In this document: piece after piece, positions 1-5,687 of the stretch | Layout of the letters: every line of letters begins with the position of its first letter | How positions within the stretch are numbered: position 1 is the first letter of the stretch | Assembly: GCA_017441045.1 (NCBI GenBank) | Contig: JAFSAK010000015.1 | Coordinates: forward strand, 1 to 6,021 | Length of the DNA: 6,021 bases | From: Clostridia bacterium | GTDB lineage: Bacteria > Bacillota_A > Clostridia > Oscillospirales > Acutalibacteraceae | Direction: 5' to 3' | Program-made: the position numbers and the translations under genes | Notes under the pieces: generated by a model | The model's input: the letters and a program-made list of their open reading frames with translations, nothing else | Databases searched by the model: none | Told to the model about the DNA's origin: nothing

Positions 1-980
1 AAGGTTTCAACGTTGTTTTCAACGGTGGGCTTGCCGTAAAGGCCTTTAACAGCAGGATAAGGAGGACGAGGTCTGGGTTCACCACGGTTGCCCTCGATAG
101 AGGTCATAAGAGCGGTTTCTTCACCGCAAACGAAGGCGCCTGCGCCAAGACGGATATAAAGGTCAAAATCAAATCCTGAATCAAAGATGTTCTTACCGAG
201 TAGGCCGTATTCATAAGCGGCATCTATTGCCTTCTGTAAACGCTCAACTGCAATAGGATACTCTGCACGAACATAAACATAACCCTTGGTAGCGCCGATA
301 GCGTAACCTGCGATAGCCATTGCTTCGATGATACAATGGGGGTCACCTTCAAGGATGGAACGGTCCATAAATGCACCGGGGTCGCCCTCGTCGGCATTAC
401 ATACTACATATTTCTGGTCTGCTTTATTGGGAGCGCAGAGAGACCATTTAAATCCGGTGGGGAATCCGCCGCCGCCACGACCGCGAAGACCTGAATCGGA
501 AATAGTTTTAATAACCTCTTCGGGAGTCATTTCGGTAAGGGCTTTACCGAGGGCTGCGTAACCGTCCATAGCGATATATTCATCAATTTCTTCGGGATTG
601 ATAACACCGCAGTTACGGAGAACTACGCGGTTCTGAGACTTGTAGAATGCGGTTTCGCTAAGGGGAACAACTTCATCGGACTTTGTTTCGGCGCCTGTAT
701 CACTATAAACAAGGCGTTCAACAATTCTACCTTTAAGAAGATGCTCTTCAACGATTTCTTTTACATCTTCGGGGGTAACACGGCTATAGAAAGTACCGTC
801 AGGATAAACGATAACAACGGGACCCAAAGCGCAAAGACCGAAACAGCCGGTCTGAACGAGTTTTACTTCTTCGGTGAGTCCGTTTGCCTCTATATTGGCA
901 GCAAATGCTTCCTGAATAGATTGGCTTCCTGACGAGGTACAGCCGGTACCGCCACAAATAAGTACATGTGCACGAATCAT
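1..980 (-). CDS. hydB: HydB/NuoF-like NADH:FMN [FeS] subunit of trimeric [FeFe] hydrogenase (3' end cut by window edge)
   Basis: Flavin and NADH-binding subunit of a NAD-dependent, probably electron-bifurcating, [FeFe] hydrogenase; cytoplasmic. The visible 326 codons begin with a thioredoxin-like [2Fe-2S] domain (C9, C14, C46, C50, in a C-x4-C ... C-x3-C arrangement). The complex I 51-kDa fold follows, with the glycine-rich FMN/NADH loop RGRGGGGFPTG at about residues 166-176, NADEGDPG at 195-202, GAGAFVCGEET further on, and VENNVET at the left edge. The fused N-terminal [2Fe-2S] domain is typical of HydB and of NADP-reducing hydrogenase subunits rather than respiratory NuoF. Family members are usually about 600 residues, so the remaining NADH/FeS part and any C-terminal ferredoxin domain lie outside. 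The ATG start is fixed by a strong GGAGGT at 987-992, six bases upstream. It follows the small [2Fe-2S] gene after 14 bases. Arginine codons are nearly all CGT/CGC, as in a highly expressed gene. A NADP-linked or formate dehydrogenase-associated homologue is the main alternative. Confidence 0.93.
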   Translation of the reverse strand, partial: MIRAHVLICGGTGCTSSGSQSIQEAFAANIEANGLTEEVKLVQTGCFGLCALGPVVIVYPDGTFYSRVTPEDVKEIVEEHLLKGRIVERLVYSDTGAETKSDEVVPLSETAFYKSQNRVVLRNCGVINPEEIDEYIAMDGYAALGKALTEMTPEEVIKTISDSGLRGRGGGGFPTGFKWSLCAPNKADQKYVVCNADEGDPGAFMDRSILEGDPHCIIEAMAIAGYAIGATKGYVYVRAEYPIAVERLQKAIDAAYEYGLLGKNIFDSGFDFDLYIRLGAGAFVCGEETALMTSIEGNRGEPRPRPPYPAVKGLYGKPTVENNVET

Positions 981-994
981 AACTTTACCTCCAA

Positions 995-1363
995 TTAACT
1001 ATTGTAAGAAATTGTATATTCAGCAATTACATTGCCGCCTTTAAGGTGTTTTTCAACAACCTCTTTTGCCTTCTGGGCAGTCATCTTAACATAGGTGACT
1101 TTTTCCTTGCCTGATTCGTAAACCTCAACAACGGGCTCGAACTGGCAAATGCCGATACAACCGGTCTGAGAAACGGTAACCTTATCTGCAAGGCCTCCTT
1201 CGTTTACGGCCTCAACAAAGGTATTAAGAACGGGACGAGCGCCTGCTGCGATACCGCAAGTAGCCATACCAACTACAACGCGAGTTTCATTAACGCCTTC
1301 GCGGATAACTACCTTGTCTCTCATTTTCTCCTTGATTGCTTGTAATTCAGCCAAAGATTTCAT
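995..1363 (-). CDS. Small thioredoxin-like [2Fe-2S] ferredoxin domain protein
   Basis: 122-residue stand-alone protein of the NuoE/HydB-N-terminal thioredoxin-like ferredoxin fold; probably an accessory electron carrier or regulatory subunit of the hydrogenase. About 25 N-terminal residues form a charged helix, then VVVGMATCGIAAGAR (C36) and QTGCIGIC (C69, C73). Compared with HydC (C90, C95, C131, C135) and HydB (C9, C14, C46, C50), the second ligand position is glycine (G41), so only three of the four expected cluster cysteines are present. From memory, the CGIAAGA sequence recurs in relatives encoded in clostridial hydrogenase operons, so this looks like a family trait rather than a defect; it leaves open whether a cluster is bound. 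The ATG has an AAAGGAAG ribosome site at about 1370-1377. It sits 36 bases after the HATPase gene and 14 bases before hydB. This is the first gap of any size after the packed signalling genes. Confidence 0.88.
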   Translation of the reverse strand: MKSLAELQAIKEKMRDKVVIREGVNETRVVVGMATCGIAAGARPVLNTFVEAVNEGGLADKVTVSQTGCIGICQFEPVVEVYESGKEKVTYVKMTAQKAKEVVEKHLKGGNVIAEYTISYNS

Positions 1364-1399
1364 ATATATCTTCCTTTCTGAAAATAATATTTACTTAAT

Positions 1400-1948
1400 T
1401 TATAATTCTGAATATTGCTCTCGCAAATATTCTTCTATCCATTTTATAACATCGTAACTGTTAAGAGGGACACCCTCTAAAACCTCACGAAGTTGCCTTG
1501 TATCAAGAACCGCTTCCCCACCGTTTTTCCTGTGTGCAAACAAGAAATCCGTATCGGGATGGCCTTGAACAAGTGTTATAACCGTTGCTATAACATCTCC
1601 AAGCGGTGTGAAATCCAGATGATTCTTATAAAATACCGCTTTTACCGAAGTTCCGTGGTCTTGCGAAAACTTATCTGCGGTTTTTGAAAAAATCTCAAGA
1701 TAACCGCCTGTTTGCTCGGCCGCTAATTTTAAAAAGGGAATTCCAAGTCCCACCTTTCTGGTGGTACGGGTGGTATAGAACGGATCTGTAACGGATTTAA
1801 CCGTTTCTTCAGACATACCGCAACCGTCATCCTTAATGGTAAGAATTAAAGTTTCATCCGTTTCGTCAAGGGTAATCTCGGTAAGAGAAGCCCCCGCTTT
1901 AATGGAATTTTCGGTAATATCCAGAATATTTAGGGATAATTCCTTCAT
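1400..1948 (-). CDS. GHKL/HATPase protein without phosphoacceptor domain, with C-terminal extension
   Basis: 182-residue soluble protein built on a histidine-kinase-type ATP-binding (HATPase_c) domain. Visible motifs are the N box ILDITENSIKAGAS (E13, N14), the G1 box KDDGCGM (40-45), the F-box-like DPFYTTR (55-61) and the G2 box KVGLGIPF (65-72). There is no HisKA/DHp helix with a phosphorylatable histidine, no sensor domain and no membrane segment. It therefore cannot be a complete histidine kinase. It could phosphorylate a partner or act as an ATP-dependent switch. Residues about 106-182, starting at FYKNHLDFTPLGDV, form an extra domain beyond the ATPase fold that I cannot assign. The ATG directly abuts the TAA of the PHP gene (TAAATG), with AGGTGA just upstream inside that gene's last codons, so translation is probably coupled. 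Database entries often call such proteins sensor histidine kinases; the phosphotransfer role is unproven here. Confidence 0.87.
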   Translation of the reverse strand: MKELSLNILDITENSIKAGASLTEITLDETDETLILTIKDDGCGMSEETVKSVTDPFYTTRTTRKVGLGIPFLKLAAEQTGGYLEIFSKTADKFSQDHGTSVKAVFYKNHLDFTPLGDVIATVITLVQGHPDTDFLFAHRKNGGEAVLDTRQLREVLEGVPLNSYDVIKWIEEYLREQYSEL

Positions 1949-2689
1949 TTATTCACCTTGTTTTGCTTTTAATAACTTAAAAAGTTGACTTCTGACATAA
2001 GCGCTGCTATATGGCTCATCTTCAATATCGAAATAAAATTCTTTATCTCGCATATCGGTAAGATAGTGAGCATCACTTCCGACAACCATAACCTTATCTT
2101 CCAAGCCGTAACGGGCTATATAATCATCCGCCGCGCCGCCGTTATGCAATTCAAAGCAAGAAAATTCCGAAGTTTCGGGAAAGGTTCCCAGAACTGCGAT
2201 TATTCCGTTTGCTTGACGGTCAATATGGGCGGGATAACAAATTCCATTAAACTCATTTACAAGTTTCGGCACATCATCTACCGAAATCATAGTTGCATTG
2301 GAAAGCAAATTTTCTTCGCGGCCGATTATATTATCTTCCCCATCCATAATCATTTGCTCACCGAAGATATCAACTCGGTTTTTATATGGAATTCGATATT
2401 TTTCAATCTCATCCGAAAACCTCATCGCATCGCCGAGTTCCTCAAAAAGACACATAATATGTATATCTTCCGAAGTAGTGAGTTCCATACCAGCTACGGC
2501 GATTATTCCGTATTTCTTTGCCGCCTCAAAAAAAGCGGGGCAATTTTTGCAGGTATTATGGTCGGTAAGAGCAACGATATTCAGTCCGCAAAGGGATGCC
2601 ATACCGGCTATATTATTGGGTGTATTATCATCATCACCGCAAGGGGAAAGACAAGAATGGATATGCAAATCGTAATAATATCTGTTCAT
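1949..2689 (-). CDS. PHP-domain metal-dependent phosphoesterase
   Basis: 246-residue protein of the PHP superfamily (polymerase and histidinol phosphatase-like metal-dependent phosphoesterases). The metal-binding motifs are all visible: DLHIHS (D7, H9, H11), ALTDHN (D43, H44), GMELTT (E69), DIHIMCLF (H77), CYPAHIDR (H155) and GSDAHY (D206, H208). The active site thus looks intact and likely carries a two- or three-metal centre that hydrolyses a phosphoester or nucleotide. The substrate is not evident; the location suggests a small-molecule signal or phosphoryl group connected with the adjacent HATPase and DRTGG proteins. The ATG overlaps the preceding stop by one base (TAATG) with little independent ribosome site, so translation is probably coupled. 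Cysteines are numerous in the N-terminal part (C13, C17, C34, C47, C50), which could allow redox or metal effects. It is not histidinol phosphatase by context, since no his genes are nearby. Confidence 0.9.
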   Translation of the reverse strand: MNRYYYDLHIHSCLSPCGDDDNTPNNIAGMASLCGLNIVALTDHNTCKNCPAFFEAAKKYGIIAVAGMELTTSEDIHIMCLFEELGDAMRFSDEIEKYRIPYKNRVDIFGEQMIMDGEDNIIGREENLLSNATMISVDDVPKLVNEFNGICYPAHIDRQANGIIAVLGTFPETSEFSCFELHNGGAADDYIARYGLEDKVMVVGSDAHYLTDMRDKEFYFDIEDEPYSSAYVRSQLFKLLKAKQGE

Positions 2690-3015
2690 TACGCCATACC
2701 GCTTAAAATTACCGCCGTTTCATAAGACGGATATTTTGAGGAAAGAACATTTATACCCTTTTCCTCTGCGGCGGAAAGCACATCCGCAGGAAGTTCTACA
2801 CCTTCAGATAATATAACACAGGAAACATCCGCAAGGGATGCAACAGCCACAACATTTATATTGCTCATTATGGTTATCCAAGCATTTGACTCCCCTGCTC
2901 TGCCCATAACCCAACTAAGTAGGTCGCCTATATAAACGCCCTTCACTTCGCGGTCGGGGTCCGGTATTGACAGTATCTTAAGTTCTGCACTTTCTGCGAT
3001 TTCTTTTACTGTCAT
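2689..3015 (-). CDS. DRTGG-domain protein 2
   Basis: 108-residue protein formed almost entirely of a DRTGG domain. It includes GVYIGDLLSWVMGRA (26-40), followed by AWITIMSNINVVAVASLAD and CVILSEGVELP, a pattern I recognise from DRTGG proteins next to clostridial hydrogenase genes. DRTGG domains also occur in phosphotransacetylases and in CBS-type pyrophosphatases, where they sit beside nucleotide-binding regions, so a ligand-binding regulatory role is a fair inference. The frame stays open upstream to an ATG at 3060, but I chose the ATG at 3013-3015. It has a strong GGAGG at 3023-3027 with a seven-base spacer, lies two bases after the HydS-like gene's TAG, and gives the usual N-terminus (MTVKEIAE). 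The longer version would overlap the hydrogenase gene by 43 bases. Its TAA overlaps the PHP start. Confidence 0.87.
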   Translation of the reverse strand: MTVKEIAESAELKILSIPDPDREVKGVYIGDLLSWVMGRAGESNAWITIMSNINVVAVASLADVSCVILSEGVELPADVLSAAEEKGINVLSSKYPSYETAVILSGMA

Positions 3016-3017
3016 CC

Positions 3018-4292
3018 CTATTCCTCCTTCGGCGGATTGTAGCAGTTGAGGATAAGACATCCGTTTTCATCGGAAAGTTTTCTTACCACATCCTCTGCAA
3101 ACGCTCTGCAAGTGGGGGCTCCGCAAGAGCCGCAGTCAATACCCGGTAGTTGCTTTTTAAGTTTCTGAATATCCGCCATCATCCTCATAGATTCGGCCAT
3201 ACTATCACTAAGTTTAGTCATAGGTTGATATTCAGGTAATTCATTAAACAGGTAATTATCGGGAATATATTTTGATTCTTCTTCGCTTAAGAAGTTTTGA
3301 GATACGGGAAGGTATCTTCTGAGTGTCTGCAAACGGGCTTTGGCAATAAAGGGGTTTTGCATTGTAAGCACACCGCCTACGCATCCGCCCGTACAAGCAT
3401 TAAGCTCAATAAACTCAAGGGGCGGTATATTGCCGTTTTCCACCTGATCAAGAACATGAATAACATTTTCAATTCCATCTGCGGCAAGGTAATCTTCGTT
3501 GAAAATAGCAGTGGCTTCGCCGCCGCTTCTGGCCCAACCGATTCCTATCATACCCGATTCGGAAAGGGTTTCTATATTTTCATCCTGCTTCATTTCGCCG
3601 ATGAGCATAAAGTAGATATCGCTTATGGATACCACTTCATCTACCTGACTTTTATACTCCGCAAAGCCGTTTTTTACATAACTTGCTTTTGCGGGGCAAG
3701 GTGATATAAAGCAAACGCCGATTTCCTCGGGTTTTAGTTCGGGATGCTCTTTCAAAGCTTTTTCCCTTGCAAGTTTTGCCGCAACCTCCATCGGAGGAAG
3801 CATATGAATAATGTTATCGTTAAGTGACGGAAATCTAAGACCGATAAGTCGCAAAACAACGGGACAAGCCGAACTTATTGCGGGCTTTTTAACCCCATCG
3901 GTTTTAAGATACAGTCGCGTATAAGCAGAAACAAGTTCCGCCGCTTTCGAAACCTCATAAACATCATCAAAGCCGATTTTCAGTAAACCGTTAAGCACAT
4001 AATCGATATCATCAAGATTATCGAACTGACCGTAAAGAGTAGGAGCAGGAAGAGCTATCTTCCACTTAAAACGCTCCATATCCTGAAGTTTTCCGCAAAC
4101 CGCCTTTTTGGCTTTATGGGGGCAATTTCTTATACACTCACCGCAATCAATACATCTATCGCTATTGATTACTGCGCGACCGTCACGAATTCTTATGGCC
4201 TCAGTAGGACAATGCCTTAAACAAGTGGTACAACCTGTACATTTGCTTTCATCAAGCAAAACGGAATGTTCATAAGTATGCAAAGTTATCAC
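3018..4292 (-). CDS. HydS-like putative sensory [FeFe] hydrogenase (H-cluster domain with 2x[4Fe-4S] N-terminus and C-terminal FeS domain)
   Basis: 424 residues (numbered from the GTG at 4292). An N-terminal bacterial ferredoxin domain has two CxxCxxCxxxCP-type motifs (C18, C21, C24, C28; C47, C50, C53, C57). The [FeFe] hydrogenase large-subunit domain keeps the four H-cluster cysteines: SSACP (C143), SPCPAK (C199, K202) and NACTGGC (C300, C304). In catalytic hydrogenases the first motif is TSCCP; here the proton-relay cysteine is alanine (A142), and the usual acidic TIMEE segment reads SAYTR. That is the pattern of low-activity putative sensory hydrogenases such as Thermoanaerobacter HydS. 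A C-terminal [4Fe-4S] domain (C387, C390, C395, C412; DCGSCGAPTC) follows a helical stretch. There is no PAS domain, so any output probably goes through neighbours. GTG directly abuts the preceding TAG. A TTG at 4281-4283, preceded by AGGTGA, is an equally good start and gives 421 residues (MHTYEHSV). Arginine codons are mostly AGA/AGG/CGA, unlike hydB. Confidence 0.9.
   Translation of the reverse strand: MITLHTYEHSVLLDESKCTGCTTCLRHCPTEAIRIRDGRAVINSDRCIDCGECIRNCPHKAKKAVCGKLQDMERFKWKIALPAPTLYGQFDNLDDIDYVLNGLLKIGFDDVYEVSKAAELVSAYTRLYLKTDGVKKPAISSACPVVLRLIGLRFPSLNDNIIHMLPPMEVAAKLAREKALKEHPELKPEEIGVCFISPCPAKASYVKNGFAEYKSQVDEVVSISDIYFMLIGEMKQDENIETLSESGMIGIGWARSGGEATAIFNEDYLAADGIENVIHVLDQVENGNIPPLEFIELNACTGGCVGGVLTMQNPFIAKARLQTLRRYLPVSQNFLSEEESKYIPDNYLFNELPEYQPMTKLSDSMAESMRMMADIQKLKKQLPGIDCGSCGAPTCRAFAEDVVRKLSDENGCLILNCYNPPKEE
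3023..3027 (-). promoter_or_regulatory. Ribosome binding site deciding the DRTGG protein 2 start
   Basis: GGAGG, within GAAGGAGG, lies in the last codons of the HydS-like gene and seven bases before the ATG at 3015. It supports the 108-residue product instead of the 123-residue frame opening at 3060. Confidence 0.8.
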
Positions 4293-4294
4293 CT
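4289..4294 (-). promoter_or_regulatory. Possible ribosome binding site favouring a TTG start for the HydS-like gene
   Basis: AGGTGA spans the RsbW-like gene's TAG and the GTG candidate start itself, five bases before an in-frame TTG (4283-4281). The GTG at 4292-4290 has no purine-rich site in the usual window. Starting at TTG would remove only three residues. Confidence 0.5.
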
Positions 4295-4718
4295 ACACAA
4301 TATTTACTCGCATTACCACTGTGGTACCGACACCAACCGTGGAATCAATTTCCATAGAATCGGTATATCGTTTCATATTGGGAAGACCCATTCCTGCGCC
4401 GAATCCTAAAGAACGAATTCTATCGGGCGCAGTAGAATAACCTTCCTGCATGGCCTGATCGATATTTTTTATGCCGGGACCGTTATCTTTGAGAATGATT
4501 TCAATGGAATCTTCAAATACCTTAACGATGGCCTCACCGCCGCCGGCATGAATTACCATATTGATTTCACCCTCATACATCGCTATTGAAACTCTTCTAA
4601 TAATCTCAGGATTTATTCCAAGCTGCCTTAAATTTTTCTTGATTTGCACCGATGCTTGACCGGCAGATGTGAAATCCTCGCCGTCAACATCGAAAGTGAA
4701 GATTAGTTCTTCGCCCAT
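4293..4718 (-). CDS. RsbW-like HATPase (anti-sigma-factor-type serine kinase fold)
   Basis: 141-residue single-domain ATP-binding protein resembling the RsbW/SpoIIAB branch of the HATPase superfamily. The N box reads IAMYEGEINMVIHAGG (E49, N53, H57), the G1 box KDNGPGI (77-83) and the G2 region GFGAGMGLPNMKR (105-117), followed by the usual closing beta strands (GVGTTVVMRV). In RsbW-type proteins this fold phosphorylates an anti-sigma-factor antagonist on serine, or binds a sigma factor. No STAS-domain antagonist or sigma factor is encoded in the window, so the partner is unknown; the neighbouring HydS-like, DRTGG or PHP proteins are candidates. The start overlaps the previous stop by one base (TAATG), with a weak AAGG-type site about seven bases upstream. 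The gene ends with TAG immediately before the GTG of the HydS-like gene. No transmembrane segments are present. Confidence 0.88.
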   Translation of the reverse strand: MGEELIFTFDVDGEDFTSAGQASVQIKKNLRQLGINPEIIRRVSIAMYEGEINMVIHAGGGEAIVKVFEDSIEIILKDNGPGIKNIDQAMQEGYSTAPDRIRSLGFGAGMGLPNMKRYTDSMEIDSTVGVGTTVVMRVNIV

Positions 4719-5068
4719 TACTTAACCTTATTTCCTACAAGGCCGCTAGAATATAAAAGACCGCAGGCCTCGTAAAGTCGTTTATCGGTTTTCATAATTA
4801 CGATACCGCTTTCTTTAGCAAGAGACAGCATCTCATCCGTAGGCGTTTTGGAACGAACAAAAACAACGCAAATCATATCCATCATTTCGGCAGTGCGGAT
4901 AACCTGAGGGTTAACTAATCCTGTAAGCAGAACTGCTTGGTCTTTAACATAAGCGAGGACATCGCTCATAAGGTCGCAACCGCAGGCAGAATATACGTGC
5001 TTTTCGATATTCTCCTCCGAGCATAAAACCTCGGCTTCAAGCAATTCTTTCATTTTACTGATTTTCAT
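4718..5068 (-). CDS. DRTGG-domain protein 1 (divergent)
   Basis: 116-residue protein with a short N-terminal helix (MKISKMKELLEAEVL). A divergent DRTGG-like domain covers about residues 25-102: VYSACGCDLMSDVLAYVKD, LLTGLVNPQVIRTAEMMD, then ICVVFVRSK and the C-terminal IVIMKTDKRLYEACG. It shares its layout with the second DRTGG protein at 2689-3015 but little direct identity, so it looks like an old paralogue rather than a recent duplication. Relatives beside clostridial hydrogenase genes are usually labelled DRTGG domain or hypothetical. A ligand-binding or partner-binding role is inferred, with no catalytic residues seen. The ATG at 5066-5068 has a GAGGAA site at about 5078-5083. An internal ATG five codons later lacks a ribosome site and was not chosen. 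It follows hydC after 37 bases and overlaps the RsbW-like gene by one base, so it heads the tightly coupled signalling block. Confidence 0.83.
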   Translation of the reverse strand: MKISKMKELLEAEVLCSEENIEKHVYSACGCDLMSDVLAYVKDQAVLLTGLVNPQVIRTAEMMDMICVVFVRSKTPTDEMLSLAKESGIVIMKTDKRLYEACGLLYSSGLVGNKVK

Positions 5069-5105
5069 GCAGACACATTCCTCAAATCTAAAATTAATCT
5101 AAAAA

Positions 5106-5603
5106 TCAGTCGGGATATTTTGCCAAGATATCATCAATATCATCAACAGTAAGACGACCGTAAACATCTTCATTGATAGTAAGTACGGGAGCAAGACCGC
5201 AAGCGCCTATGCAGCGGCATGCTTCAAGAGAAAACTTACCGTCGGGAGTGCACTCATCTGCGCCGATGCCAAGGCGTTCGCTAAGCTTATCGAAAAGATC
5301 GCCGGAGCCCTTAACATAACAAGCGGTACCCAAACATACCGAAATATTGTACTTGCCCTTGGGAGAAAGTGAGAACTGAGCATAGAAGGTTGCTACGCCG
5401 TAAATCTTCTCAAGGGGTACTTCCATACCTTCGGATATCATTTCCTGAACTTCAATAGGTAGATAACCGTAGATGTCCTGCGCCTTCTGCATAACTACCA
5501 TAAGGTTGCTCTTATCATGCTTATGATCTTCGATAACCTGCATAAGCTTAGCTTCCTGCTCGGCAGTTCCTTTGAAGGGAAGTGTGCTGATTTTCTTCTT
5601 CAT
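5106..5603 (-). CDS. hydC: HydC/NuoE-like thioredoxin-fold [2Fe-2S] subunit
   Basis: 165-residue homologue of the complex I 24-kDa subunit, serving as the small electron-transfer subunit of the trimeric hydrogenase alongside HydB. A helical N-terminal half carries the NuoE signature (LMVVMQKAQDIYGYLP, then EKIYGVATFYAQFSLSPKGKY). The [2Fe-2S] ligands follow: C90 and C95 in CLGTAC, C131 and C135 in CIGAC, then GLAPVLTINEDVYG. The frame is open further upstream to an ATG at 5681, which would add a 26-residue hydrophobic tail. That ATG lies inside the promoter palindrome and has no ribosome site. The ATG at 5601-5603 has a perfect AGGAGG at 5613-5618, nine bases away, and gives the normal family N-terminus. 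It is the first gene of the operon. The length matches the family. It could instead serve a NAD-dependent formate dehydrogenase, but the HydS-like neighbour and fused HydB favour hydrogenase. Confidence 0.93.
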   Translation of the reverse strand: MKKKISTLPFKGTAEQEAKLMQVIEDHKHDKSNLMVVMQKAQDIYGYLPIEVQEMISEGMEVPLEKIYGVATFYAQFSLSPKGKYNISVCLGTACYVKGSGDLFDKLSERLGIGADECTPDGKFSLEACRCIGACGLAPVLTINEDVYGRLTVDDIDDILAKYPD

Positions 5604-5612
5604 TAACAGAAT

Positions 5613-5618
5613 CCTCCT
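5613..5618 (-). promoter_or_regulatory. Ribosome binding site deciding the hydC start
   Basis: AGGAGG, a perfect anti-Shine-Dalgarno match, lies nine bases before the ATG at 5603. It rules in this start over the upstream in-frame ATG at 5681, which falls in the promoter. Confidence 0.85.
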
Positions 5619-5670
5619 CTGAAATAATATGTACCAAGCGCATATGCCATAAATCGACACAGTGCGCACA

Positions 5671-5687
5671 TATACTATCATAGTATA
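5671..5687. promoter_or_regulatory. Perfect 17-bp palindrome over the -10 (candidate repressor operator)
   Basis: TATACTAT-C-ATAGTATA has two perfectly complementary eight-base arms around one central base. It covers the whole predicted -10 hexamer and the likely transcription start. A dimeric regulator bound here would block RNA polymerase. The x-1-x spacing is that of Fur/PerR-family boxes (7-1-7), with about four of seven bases per half matching the PerR consensus. That is too few to name the regulator. Confidence 0.5.

Noticed and set aside
328..932. Plus-strand open frames at 328-561 and 741-932
   Set aside because: Both are antisense to hydB, whose reading frame is continuous with full FMN/NADH and [2Fe-2S] motifs across this stretch.
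1985..2725. A 246-codon open frame on the plus strand across the PHP gene
   Set aside because: It is fully antisense to a gene with an intact set of PHP metal motifs, its translation shows no recognisable family, and no plus-strand promoter or ribosome site supports it.
3016..3060. A 15-residue N-terminal extension of DRTGG protein 2
   Set aside because: It would overlap the HydS-like gene's coding end by 43 bases, while the ATG at 3015 has GGAGG at ideal spacing.
3297..3704. A 135-codon plus-strand open frame within the HydS-like gene
   Set aside because: Antisense shadow of the H-cluster domain, whose cysteine motifs lie on the other strand; low-complexity translation with no family match.
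5638..5669. Short palindromes GCATATGC (5640-5647) and GTGCGCAC (5662-5669) in the hydC leader as a riboswitch or hairpin
   Set aside because: Each is only eight bases, self-complementary without a loop, and no larger fold, terminator or known riboswitch core could be drawn from the roughly 70-base leader.
5604..5681. An N-terminal extension of hydC (26 residues, hydrophobic) from the ATG at 5681
   Set aside because: The extra codons lie in the promoter palindrome and leader, have no ribosome site, and the family N-terminus begins at the AGGAGG-preceded ATG at 5603.
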